Positions 19,321 through 27,113 of a DNA stretch of 64,000 bases are shown one piece after another. The notes below the pieces were generated by a model. That model worked only from the letters and a program-made list of their open reading frames with translations. It did not search any database and was not told where the DNA came from. Origin of the DNA: Blautia luti (GTDB lineage Bacteria; Bacillota; Clostridia; Lachnospirales; Lachnospiraceae); the NCBI RefSeq assembly GCF_033096465.1, contig NZ_AP028156.1:2808501-2872500 (forward strand), in the 5' to 3' direction. The stretch's first letter is position 1. The number at the start of each line of letters is the position of its first letter. The translations under genes were made by a program, and so were the position numbers.

Positions 19321-19677
19321 ATGGATTACTTTCGTGCATTCTGGACAGGAGGACTGATCTGTGCCCTTGTCCAGATCTTACTGGATAAAACCAGGCTGAT
19401 GCCTGGAAGAGTTATGGTCCTTCTGGTATGCAGCGGTGCCTTGTTCAGTGCCCTGGGTATTTATCAGCCTTTCACCGAATTCGCAGGTGCCGGAGCCTCT
19501 GTCCCCCTTCTCGGCTTCGGCAATGTCCTCTGGAAAGGCACAAAAGAAGCAGTTGATTCCAGCGGACTTCTGGGGCTTTTTATGGGAGGTTTCAAATCCT
19601 GTGCTGTAGGCGTTTCTGCTGCCCTTATCTTTTCATACCTTGCCAGCCTGATCTTTAAACCCAAAATGAAAGGGTAA
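19321..19677 (+). CDS. spoVAE: Stage V sporulation protein AE
   Basis: A 118-residue membrane protein of the SpoVAE(b) type: MDYFRAFWTGGLICALVQILLDKTRLMPGR at the start (given here only by position, residues 1-30 include FWTGGLIC), then GAGASVPLLGFGN. It resembles spoVAC in its TGGLIC stretch, as these two families are related. An AAAGGAG site precedes it. No spoVAEa or spoVAF follows. Confidence 0.94.
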   Translation: MDYFRAFWTGGLICALVQILLDKTRLMPGRVMVLLVCSGALFSALGIYQPFTEFAGAGASVPLLGFGNVLWKGTKEAVDSSGLLGLFMGGFKSCAVGVSAALIFSYLASLIFKPKMKG

Positions 19678-19699
19678 ACTTTATGAAAGGACAGATTCT

Positions 19700-20314
19700 A
19701 TGAGCGACACTCTTTATCTGCTTCTGGATCAGAATATCCAGATCGAACACCCTCATGTTTATCTGCAGGATATCGCAAGACTTTCCTGCAGCAACAGCAA
19801 AATTCTGAACCGCCTCCGGGTAATGCCTGTTGTCAATCTGCCCCCGGACAAACCGGGGCGCTATGTATTCTCTGTCATGGATCTTATCACACAGATCCAG
19901 CAGAAAGAGCCTGATCTGGAGATCAGCTCCATCGGAGAACCCAATTTCATCATAACATTCAAAAATAAACCCGGCCCTGGTTTTTTGCTGGAATGGGTAA
20001 AAATTCTTTTCGTAGGACTTTCTACTTTTTTCGGAGCAGGTTTCTCTATTATGACTTTTAATAACGACGTTGACGTAGGAAGTCTTTTTTCCAATATTTA
20101 TACTCAGGTCACCGGACAGCCTTCCGGACATTTCACCATCCTGGAAATCACTTATTCTATTGGTATCGGCGTTGGCGTATTGTTCTTCTTCAATCATTTC
20201 GGTCATATGAAGATCACTTCCGATCCCACTCCCATGCAGGTACAAATGCGGCTTTATGAAGACGATGTCAACACAACGATCATAGAAGATATTGACCGCA
20301 TGAAAAACTCCTGA
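19700..20314 (+). CDS. spoVAA: Stage V sporulation protein AA, at the operon end
   Basis: 204 residues. The N-terminal cytoplasmic part (about 1-95) has two small domains; two membrane segments follow (about 100-118 and 150-170). Segments matching Bacillus SpoVAA are IMTFNNDVDVGSLF, TYSIGIGVGVLFFFNH and the DPTPMQVQMRLYEDDVN end. spoVAA is normally the first gene of the operon; here it is the last, 22 bp after spoVAE, and converges with sigF. Confidence 0.92.
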   Translation: MSDTLYLLLDQNIQIEHPHVYLQDIARLSCSNSKILNRLRVMPVVNLPPDKPGRYVFSVMDLITQIQQKEPDLEISSIGEPNFIITFKNKPGPGFLLEWVKILFVGLSTFFGAGFSIMTFNNDVDVGSLFSNIYTQVTGQPSGHFTILEITYSIGIGVGVLFFFNHFGHMKITSDPTPMQVQMRLYEDDVNTTIIEDIDRMKNS

Positions 20315-20323
20315 TCTTCGGGT

Positions 20324-20356
20324 CTGAAAAAGCTGCCAGCAAAGCAGCTTTTTCAG
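20324..20356. terminator. Bidirectional terminator between spoVAA and sigF
   Basis: A perfect 13-bp stem (CTGAAAAAGCTGC 20324-20336 with GCAGCTTTTTCAG 20344-20356) and a 7-nt loop, with T-runs in the 3' arm on both strands. It sits exactly between the two convergent operons. Confidence 0.85.
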
Positions 20357-20371
20357 TTTACACCGGTTCTT

Positions 20372-21085
20372 TTATATCTGTTCCCTGAGCTTCTTCAAAA
20401 TTTTTTTCTCCATTCTGGAAACCTGTACCTGGGAAATCCCCAGTTCTTCTGCGATCTCCGTCTGGGTATGATCCTGAAAATACCGCATACGGATCAGCTG
20501 GCGTTCTCTTTCCTCCAGTTTTCCCAGCATCTCATTCAGAAATATTTTTTCCAGTGCCTGTTCCTGTCCGTTTTCCTTCTCCGGAATCCTGTCCAGGAGT
20601 GCAATATCATTGCCTTCCCCCTGATATATTATTTTATGCAGGGATTCCACTTCTGCACCTGATTCCAGGGACATGACCACTTCTTCCTCCTGCAGTCCTA
20701 CAGCCTCTGCAATCTCCCCGAGCCCCGGTTCCCTTCCCAGTGTCTTTTCCAGTTCTTCCCTCGCGCGGTAAATTTTGAAGCAGTTCTCCTTCAGGCTTCT
20801 GCTTACTTTCAGGATTCCATCATCCCTTAAATATCGTTTGATCTCTCCCACGATCATGGGTACAGCATAAGTAGAAAATCGGACTTCGAAAGAAGTGTCA
20901 AAATGGTCCACTGCTTTCAGCAGACCAATACTTCCGATCTGGAAAAGATCTTCCATGTCCACGCCTCTTCCTAGAAATCTTTTCGCCACACTGTAGATCA
21001 GTCCTGCATTTTCTTTAAATATGGTATCTCTTGCCTCTTTATCTCCCTGGTGCGACCTCTCGATGAGAGCAAGAGTATGCTCCAT
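20372..21085 (-). CDS. sigF: RNA polymerase sigma-F factor
   Basis: First forespore-specific sigma factor. The 237 residues contain region 2 (DLFQIGSIGLLKAVDHFD and FSTYAVPMIVGEIKRYLRDD), region 3 and the region 4 helix-turn-helix (HTQTEIAEELGISQVQVSRM). It is the last gene of spoIIA, 2 bp after spoIIAB. Its activity is normally held by SpoIIAB and released by SpoIIAA. Confidence 0.97.
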   Translation of the reverse strand: MEHTLALIERSHQGDKEARDTIFKENAGLIYSVAKRFLGRGVDMEDLFQIGSIGLLKAVDHFDTSFEVRFSTYAVPMIVGEIKRYLRDDGILKVSRSLKENCFKIYRAREELEKTLGREPGLGEIAEAVGLQEEEVVMSLESGAEVESLHKIIYQGEGNDIALLDRIPEKENGQEQALEKIFLNEMLGKLEERERQLIRMRYFQDHTQTEIAEELGISQVQVSRMEKKILKKLREQI

Positions 21086-21087
21086 TC

Positions 21088-21516
21088 CTACCTCCCGATG
21101 ATTTTCTTCATATGCACAGTCGTTCCTTTTCCCGGCTGTGATTCCACTGTCACCTCATCCATGAATGCTTCCATAAATGTAAATCCCATCCCTGATCTGT
21201 CCTTATCCGGTCTGGTCGTAAAAAGTGGTTCCATGGCCTTTTTTATGTCTGCGATCCCGGTTCCATGATCTTTGATATCCACCAGAAATTCTTTTCCATC
21301 CAGACGGCATTTCATCTCGATCTTGCTTACCTTTCCCTCATAAGCATGAATAATACAGTTGGTCACAGCCTCCGAAACAGCTGTCTTTAAATCCGCCACC
21401 TCCTCCAGTGTAGGATTCAGCTGTGTACAGAAAGCTGCTGCTGTCACTCTCGCCAGCCCTTCATTTACAGGCCGGCTGTCAAAAATGATCTGCATTTCAT
21501 TGGTATTATCCATCAT
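21088..21516 (-). CDS. spoIIAB: Anti-sigma F factor SpoIIAB
   Basis: Serine kinase and anti-sigma factor of the GHKL ATPase fold. In 142 residues the N box (AVSEAVTNCIIHAYEG), G1 box (DHGTGIAD) and G2 box (RSGMGFTFM) are all visible. It binds sigma-F with ATP and phosphorylates SpoIIAA. Spaced 15 bp from spoIIAA and 2 bp from sigF. Confidence 0.97.
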   Translation of the reverse strand: MMDNTNEMQIIFDSRPVNEGLARVTAAAFCTQLNPTLEEVADLKTAVSEAVTNCIIHAYEGKVSKIEMKCRLDGKEFLVDIKDHGTGIADIKKAMEPLFTTRPDKDRSGMGFTFMEAFMDEVTVESQPGKGTTVHMKKIIGR

Positions 21517-21531
21517 ATGCCCTCCCCTTCT

Positions 21532-21846
21532 TTATACTTCCCTGCAGATTTCCACAAATTTGTAAACTCCGGATAAATGCAGAAGTTTTTCAATATATGC
21601 ACTGACCCCTGTAGCACGGATACAGTCTCCCCGCATTCCCATTGCCCGGTATCTTCCCATGATCAGTCCGATCCCGGAGCTGTCCATAAACATGGTTTCC
21701 GAAAAATCAAATATCATAGTTCGGATATATTTTTTCCGCATGATATTGTCGGATTCTTTTCGGATATCCTCTGATACCGGATGATCCACTTCCTCCGGAA
21801 GATGGACTGTCAGGCAGTTTCCCTGTACTTCAAATACGCTCTTCAT
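21532..21846 (-). CDS. spoIIAA: Anti-anti-sigma factor SpoIIAA
   Basis: STAS-domain protein that frees sigma-F by binding SpoIIAB. With the ATG at 21846 (AGGGGG upstream) it has 104 residues and carries the phosphorylatable MDSSGIGLIMGR motif at 54-65. The frame is open back to 21972 but that extension crosses a candidate promoter and a palindrome and has no STAS similarity, so the shorter form is preferred. Confidence 0.92.
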   Translation of the reverse strand: MKSVFEVQGNCLTVHLPEEVDHPVSEDIRKESDNIMRKKYIRTMIFDFSETMFMDSSGIGLIMGRYRAMGMRGDCIRATGVSAYIEKLLHLSGVYKFVEICREV

Positions 21847-21912
21847 ATTCTTCTTATTCCCCCTGTTACATAATAAAGTTTCCCGCCTGCAGCGGGTCGC
21901 TTCAGTGACATA

Positions 21913-21940
21913 ATTCCTTTCCGCCGCAGTGCGATCCTGC
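21913..21940 (-). promoter_or_regulatory. Candidate sigma-H promoter of spoIIA
   Basis: On the minus strand GCAGGATCG (21932-21940) and AAGGAAT (21913-21919) are 12 bp apart, fitting the sigma-H pattern RnAGGAwWW / RnnGAAT except at two positions. spoIIA is sigma-H dependent in Bacillus. The predicted start lies about 60 nt ahead of the chosen spoIIAA ATG. Confidence 0.45.
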
Positions 21941-21949
21941 CCGGAGGTA

Positions 21950-21995
21950 TTTTTGTATAATAGGAAATTCATTGAAATTTCCTATTATACAAAAA
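21950..21995. repeat. Perfect 20-bp palindrome with 6-nt loop
   Basis: Arms 21950-21969 and 21976-21995 are exact reverse complements around CATTGA. On either strand the order is T-run, stem, A-run, the reverse of a Rho-independent terminator. It abuts the T-run of the terminator at 21991-22025 and lies 10 bp upstream of the candidate spoIIA promoter. It may be a protein site, a cruciform or a second RNA hairpin. Confidence 0.7.
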
Positions 21996-22025
21996 AGAGA
22001 CCTGCATATTTCTACACACATCTCT
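21991..22025 (-). terminator. Rho-independent terminator after the TPR gene
   Basis: On the minus strand AGAGA...TCTCT arms with additional pairs and one mismatch are followed by TTTTTTG. It lies about 20 bp past the stop of the gene at 22044. Confidence 0.6.
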
Positions 22026-22043
22026 TTTGTATTTTATAAAATT

Positions 22044-23420
22044 CTAATATCCGCTGTCATAAGAGCCATCGTCATAGGATTCATCATAAGAACTGTCATC
22101 ATAACTGTTGTCTCCAGATTCATCATAAGACGAGGTATCCGCTGAGTAATCCTCACTATCAGAGGAAGTATCTCCTGATGAATCTTCACTGTCAGATGAA
22201 GTATCTTCTGATGAAGTATCTTCTGATGAAGTATCTCCCGATGAGGTATCACTGCCATCCCCTGAATCTCCTTCAATACCGGTGACACCTGTACTGCTGC
22301 AGATGGAATTGTAAATTCCCTTCAGGCTGTCCGAAAGTGTATCTGCATAAACATTCTGAACCTTCAGGGCAGCTTCGTCCACATTCTGCTGCTGCAGTGC
22401 TGTGTAAGCTTCCAGAAGAGCTTCATAGCTGCTGCTTTTCTTCTTCTCTTCTTCGATCTGTTTGGAAGCTGCAGCCACTGTGTCATCTGATTCCTGCGCC
22501 TGACTCTGCGCTTTCGTAAGTTCAGCTCCCTGGCTGGACACCGCATCGCTGTATTTTACGATCTGCTGGTTGGCCTCCCTGTAGATTCCCTGACGTATAG
22601 AAGGCACTGCCAGAAGATAAAATGCCAGAAGTCCCGCACCAAAACCGGCTACCAGTGTAAAAAACAATGAGATCCTGGACTGTTCTTTGTAAGCAGGAAC
22701 CTGAACCGTCATATCCACGCTGCTGTTTTCCTGCTCTGCTTTCTTCCCTGCCCCGTTCCTGAAAAATCCTTTTTTCTGATGCTCCAGTTTCGTAGTCACA
22801 CCTGTCTGATCATCAATCTCTTTCAGAAACCGGAGAGTTGTTGTATTGGTCTTATCGATCCTTGCGGCTTTTCTCAATGCCTTCCTGGCTCTGTTGTATT
22901 CTCCTTCTTTCATACGGATCAATGCCAGAAGATGATATCCCTTGATCAGTTTGGGATTCTGGGTCAGAATCTTTTTCAGCCGTATGGCAGCCATATCCTC
23001 ATGTCCTTCCCTGCACAGGTTCAGGGCATCATTATATTTTCGGATCGTCTCATTAATTGCCTCAAGCTTATTGGAATTAGCCTGCAGTTTATTGATATAT
23101 TCTGTTGCAAGATTTCTGGTAGGCTGAAGATTTTTGCTGATCACCCATTCACTGAGCGCAGACACCACCTCACCAGTCTCAAAATATACCAGTCCCAGCA
23201 GATTTCTGGCCTGTATATTATGTTTATTATAAATCAGGCTCTGCTTCAGACAGCTGATCGCACCTGACAGATCGCGGACACTTGCCTTCTCCAGTCCCAT
23301 ATTGTAATAATGTCTAGAAAGGTAATCCACCTTTTTCTGGATAAGTACATTACATCCGCAGCGAGGACAATAATCCAGATCCTTATCTGCCAGAAATGCA
23401 CCACAATTCATACAATTCAT
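22044..23420 (-). CDS. Zinc-ribbon / TPR membrane protein with acidic repeat tail
   Basis: 458 residues. The N terminus is a zinc ribbon (C3-x2-C6 ... C18-x2-C21), followed by TPR-type helices (about 30-205, e.g. ASVRDLSGAISCLKQSLIYN), a membrane segment at about 257-277 (FFTLVAGFGAGLLAFYLLAV) and a helical stretch (about 285-345). The tail of about 85 residues is almost only Ser, Asp, Thr, Glu, Gly and Tyr. The N-terminal part should be cytosolic and the tail outside (inference). The tail DNA includes 15-bp tandem repeats near 22193-22250 that could slip. It follows a small coupled ORF and folC. Function unknown. Confidence 0.85.
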   Translation of the reverse strand: MNCMNCGAFLADKDLDYCPRCGCNVLIQKKVDYLSRHYYNMGLEKASVRDLSGAISCLKQSLIYNKHNIQARNLLGLVYFETGEVVSALSEWVISKNLQPTRNLATEYINKLQANSNKLEAINETIRKYNDALNLCREGHEDMAAIRLKKILTQNPKLIKGYHLLALIRMKEGEYNRARKALRKAARIDKTNTTTLRFLKEIDDQTGVTTKLEHQKKGFFRNGAGKKAEQENSSVDMTVQVPAYKEQSRISLFFTLVAGFGAGLLAFYLLAVPSIRQGIYREANQQIVKYSDAVSSQGAELTKAQSQAQESDDTVAAASKQIEEEKKKSSSYEALLEAYTALQQQNVDEAALKVQNVYADTLSDSLKGIYNSICSSTGVTGIEGDSGDGSDTSSGDTSSEDTSSEDTSSDSEDSSGDTSSDSEDYSADTSSYDESGDNSYDDSSYDESYDDGSYDSGY

Positions 23421-23430
23421 GTATTTCTCC

Positions 23431-23583
23431 TTATTTCACCCGGCGCTGGCTTTTGGCCTCACGGAGAACTTCCTGAAGAACATCCAGAATATCTGTCAGT
23501 TCCCTTTCATATATGGCGCCCTCCGCATCTGTCACATCCAGGCACGGTTCAAACTTCTTAAGTTCCTCTTCGTAATCTATCAT
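23431..23583 (-). CDS. Small 50-residue protein coupled to folC
   Basis: Its ATG overlaps the folC stop (ATGA), implying translational coupling, and its TAA lies 10 bp before the next gene's ATG. The product starts MIDYEEELKKFEP, is acidic at first and ends KSQRRVK with a helical middle (ELTDILDVLQEVLREAK). No family was recognised. Tight packing in both directions argues that it is real. Confidence 0.65.
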   Translation of the reverse strand: MIDYEEELKKFEPCLDVTDAEGAIYERELTDILDVLQEVLREAKSQRRVK

Positions 23584-24878
23584 TTCTTATTTCTCCTGAT
23601 CACATCTTTAATCTCACCTACAAGATACAGAGATCCTACACAGAAAAGCATCCCATCTTCCCCTTTGGCTTCCAGTGCTCTTCCAAATGCTGTTTCAATA
23701 TCTTCCACAGCTTCTACCGATGAAACTCCTGCTTCTGCGAAAAGCTTCGCAAATCTTTCTGCCGGAACTTCACGGTATCCTCCTACAGAAGTCACAACCA
23801 CATGGCGGAATGTGATCCTGCTGCAGATCGTATGTATCATATCTGTATAATCTTTGTCATCTACTGCTGAGAAAAGCAAAGTCAGCGGACATTCTTTCTG
23901 GAAATGCTCTGCTGTCTCTACGAACTTCTCAACTCCGTCCTCATTATGCGCACCGTCCACGATCACACCTGGAAGCACTGTTTCCATTCTTCCCTGCCAG
24001 CGTGTTCTGACAATTCCTTCATGGATCTTATCCACAGATACAGGAATCATATTCTGCAAAACTTCCATAGTCTTTAAGGCAAGTGCACTGTTCATCACCT
24101 GATATTTCGCAATAAACGGAATGGAGAAAACCGTATCCCCATAATACTCATTCTGGAATGAAAAATCAATGCCTGCGGAAGTATTTCTGATAATTCCCGT
24201 ATCAGATCTCTTCACTTCATAGGCCGGACTTCCCAGTTCTTCTGCTTTCGCACGGATCACCGCTGCTGCATCCGGATCATTCCCGTCATAGATCACCGGG
24301 ACGCCAGGTACAATGATACCAGCCTTTTCCCCTGCAATTTTTGCCACAGTATCACCCAGATACTGCATATGATCCAGACTAATGGAAGTGATCACACAGG
24401 CAACCGGATTCTCCACTGCTGTGGTCGCATCCATCCTGCCACCAAGTCCTGTTTCCAGAGTCACATAATCTACTCCCGCCTCTGCGAAGATCACCATTCC
24501 CATCAGGAACAGCATTTCGAAATAAGTCGGATGATAACTTCCTTCTGCAACCAGTTCATCAGAAAGCGCCTTTACTTTCTCAAAAGCTTTCAGGAATGTA
24601 TCATTGTCAATATTTACCTCATTGATCTGAAATCTCTCATTGATCTCAACCAGATGAGGAGAAGTAAACAGTCCGCAGGAATATCCGGCTTCACGCAGGA
24701 TTGATGTCAGAAATGCACATGTACTGCCCTTTCCATTGGTACCCGCTACATGGATCACCTTGAATCTGTCCTGAGGATTGCCCAGTCTTCTTAAACATTC
24801 CTTCGTATGATCCAGACTGTTTTTCTTGGTAAATTTCGGAGTTTCATCAATATAAGCAACTGCTTCTTCGTAATTCAT
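23580..24878 (-). CDS. folC: Folylpolyglutamate synthase / dihydrofolate synthase
   Basis: Cytosolic Mur-ligase-family enzyme that adds glutamate to folates (and in many bacteria to dihydropteroate). The 432-residue product has the P-loop HVAGTNGKGST, the region HLVEINERFQIN and the second-domain motif VIVDGAHNEDGVEKF. The ATG at 24878 follows GGTGGA at good spacing; a GTG five codons earlier lacks a ribosome site. Confidence 0.95.
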   Translation of the reverse strand: MNYEEAVAYIDETPKFTKKNSLDHTKECLRRLGNPQDRFKVIHVAGTNGKGSTCAFLTSILREAGYSCGLFTSPHLVEINERFQINEVNIDNDTFLKAFEKVKALSDELVAEGSYHPTYFEMLFLMGMVIFAEAGVDYVTLETGLGGRMDATTAVENPVACVITSISLDHMQYLGDTVAKIAGEKAGIIVPGVPVIYDGNDPDAAAVIRAKAEELGSPAYEVKRSDTGIIRNTSAGIDFSFQNEYYGDTVFSIPFIAKYQVMNSALALKTMEVLQNMIPVSVDKIHEGIVRTRWQGRMETVLPGVIVDGAHNEDGVEKFVETAEHFQKECPLTLLFSAVDDKDYTDMIHTICSRITFRHVVVTSVGGYREVPAERFAKLFAEAGVSSVEAVEDIETAFGRALEAKGEDGMLFCVGSLYLVGEIKDVIRRNKK

Positions 24879-25003
24879 AAAAAATTCCACCACTTATCTA
24901 TAATGTATTTGAGATATCCAGGATTCCAAAGTCTAAAAGTCGTTCGTGCCTGCATGACAAGATCTCTGACCCCGAAACCATGATTCTCTTTCGTTACTTT
25001 AAC

Positions 25004-25031
25004 ATTATATAATAGTGGTGGAAGATGTCCA
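25004..25031 (-). promoter_or_regulatory. Candidate promoter of folC
   Basis: TGGACA (25026-25031) and TATAAT (25004-25009), 16 bp apart, on the minus strand just past the sulfatase gene stop. It leaves a 120-nt leader before folC, in which no clear regulatory fold was found. Confidence 0.55.
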
Positions 25032-25070
25032 GTACCAATCGTAATATTTTATCCGACAAAATCTGGTTGA

Positions 25071-27101
25071 TTAATCCCCAGCTGTATCTGTGCTCTCACT
25101 CAATTTCCATTTATTTTCTGCATAAAGTGCATAACAGGAGCGGTCGTAACTCTTACTCAGCGGTTTCCTTGTGGAACTATTACTTCGCTGGATCACCGAC
25201 AGCCTGTCAAAATCCGTCAGTTCTGTTCCTGTTATCATCAATGTCGTAGGATTCAGATAAATGGTATCATACCATTCTCCATTTAATTTGATTTCACTGG
25301 AAGGCGTAAACTCCGTTCCCTTGATATAATACGTGTGATCCGTTTCCGATATACACTGTATGGAATCCAGCGTTACATCATAGATACCCATTCTCATCCT
25401 TGTACGTTGATACGGGCTTTCCCCTCCATAGGAATAGCGTTCTCCATACAGCAGGTCATACTGAAGGGTTTCCAGATCCACCTGATAATTCTTGGTATTT
25501 CTTCTGGCCTGATGATAACGGAAAATGGTTCCCTCATGGATTCCCACACGATCCATTACCTCTGCTGCCATCTGATATGCAGCAAGATTTTCGTTCTTTT
25601 TCTTCAGTCCAAAATTATCCCACATGACATATTCTGTCTGGAACAGATATTTATTATCCAGATCCTCAACAGTCAGTCCCATAGTCGGAAGATGGTCACC
25701 ATACATAACCAGAACCACATCCTCAGGATAATCCGCAAGCCTGTCTGTCAGCTCTTTGACGAAATTATCCATCTCATGGATTTCATTTACGTAATATTCC
25801 CACTTGTTATTCTCTGCCTCTGTTGATGCGCCGGAAACAGTGATCTCCGGATCCTCAAGGATCTGTTCATCCGGATATGCACCATGTCCCTGTACGGAAA
25901 TCGTGTATACATAGTCAGGACCTTCTGTGGAATCCAGACATTTGATGATCTCATCTGTCAGAACTTCATCTTTTACCCAGCCGTTGGGATTCTTATCATC
26001 CTCTCTGGCCATATATTCTTCGGATGTAAAGGTATCAAATCCAAGATTCGGGAATATATATCTTCTGCCATAAAAGTTCGATTCATTGTTATGTACTGCA
26101 TGAGTGGTATATCCCAGACTTTCCAGCACATAAGGAGCACTCTCGCAGGTAGTCTCTTTCAGAATACTCTTATACGGATATTCTCCTGGTCCGAAATAAT
26201 GCATGCTCATTCCGGTGATAGATTCGAACTCTGTGTTGGCAGTTCCTGCGCCAACAGACGGAACCTTATAGTATCCTGAGGAATAATCCTTCATCAGCTG
26301 ACGGAAACTAGGAATAGGATCTTCTGAAATATTCAGGTAATTTACCAGCGTAGGATCAAAGAATGATTCCAGCTGAAGAAACAAAATATTCGGACGTTTT
26401 TCTTCCTGAGTTTCGGGGAGATTTTTCTCCGTCTTTTCTATTCTCGCAATCTCCTCCTCGGAATAATCCCGGGGACAACTGATACCTGTATTGAAAATAG
26501 TAGTTGCCAGACAATACGGATATCCGTAATCTTCATAGGCAAAGGCAATATTTCCGAAATAATTGGAAAGTACTCTCTTTTCCAGTGCAAGCTGTGTACT
26601 TCCAGCGAAAAGCAGTCCTGCCAGAATGATCAGCGGAATATTGTATCTGTATTTCAGTTTCCCTGTATATTTCGGTCCTTTGATCAGCAGGATCAAAAGC
26701 AGCAGGATCACGATTCCAAACAGGATGCAGACTGTCACAACACCTGCAAAAGGCAGGTATTTGTTGGCAACCTTCAGCGCATCGGTGATCAGATGCAGAT
26801 CCGGTCCGGTAAAAGGCGTAACACGGTTCAGCAGGAGAACGCCATTGATAATGGCCAGTATCAGCCAGAACAACGTAACCAGGACCCTCCAGAACGTTCT
26901 TCTCCTGAACAGATAAACAATCAGTGACGAAGTGAAAATAAAAGCTGCATTATATGCGAAAACCAGCGGTTTTTGGGTCATATAATTCCAGGCTTCTATA
27001 AATGAGTGACGGCAGATTGCCTCCATAACAAAATATCCTGCAGCACTGGCAAGTACATGGAGTAAAAGGGATATCTTGTTACAAATCTTGTACAATTTCA
27101 T
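25071..27101 (-). CDS. LtaS-family membrane sulfatase / phosphoglycerol transferase
   Basis: 676 residues with about five membrane segments in the first 170 residues and a large extracellular sulfatase-like domain. It shows NILFLQLESFFDP (first metal site), the nucleophile-Thr region VGAGTANTEFESITG, and VLVMYGDHLPTMG (metal-site Asp-His). LtaS enzymes polymerise glycerol phosphate on lipoteichoic acid using phosphatidylglycerol; a specific substrate is not decided by sequence alone. It lies 12 bp downstream of valS and is likely on the same transcript. The C-terminal 170 residues beyond the catalytic domain are not assigned. Confidence 0.88.
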   Translation of the reverse strand: MKLYKICNKISLLLHVLASAAGYFVMEAICRHSFIEAWNYMTQKPLVFAYNAAFIFTSSLIVYLFRRRTFWRVLVTLFWLILAIINGVLLLNRVTPFTGPDLHLITDALKVANKYLPFAGVVTVCILFGIVILLLLILLIKGPKYTGKLKYRYNIPLIILAGLLFAGSTQLALEKRVLSNYFGNIAFAYEDYGYPYCLATTIFNTGISCPRDYSEEEIARIEKTEKNLPETQEEKRPNILFLQLESFFDPTLVNYLNISEDPIPSFRQLMKDYSSGYYKVPSVGAGTANTEFESITGMSMHYFGPGEYPYKSILKETTCESAPYVLESLGYTTHAVHNNESNFYGRRYIFPNLGFDTFTSEEYMAREDDKNPNGWVKDEVLTDEIIKCLDSTEGPDYVYTISVQGHGAYPDEQILEDPEITVSGASTEAENNKWEYYVNEIHEMDNFVKELTDRLADYPEDVVLVMYGDHLPTMGLTVEDLDNKYLFQTEYVMWDNFGLKKKNENLAAYQMAAEVMDRVGIHEGTIFRYHQARRNTKNYQVDLETLQYDLLYGERYSYGGESPYQRTRMRMGIYDVTLDSIQCISETDHTYYIKGTEFTPSSEIKLNGEWYDTIYLNPTTLMITGTELTDFDRLSVIQRSNSSTRKPLSKSYDRSCYALYAENKWKLSESTDTAGD

Positions 27102-27113
27102 ATATGCACTCCC

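Noticed and set aside
21847..21972. N-terminal extension of spoIIAA
   Set aside because: It crosses a palindrome and a candidate promoter, and the STAS domain begins only after the ATG at 21846.
22193..22250. Possible CRISPR-like tandem repeat
   Set aside because: The 15-bp units are codons of a Ser/Asp/Glu tail in frame, with no spacers.
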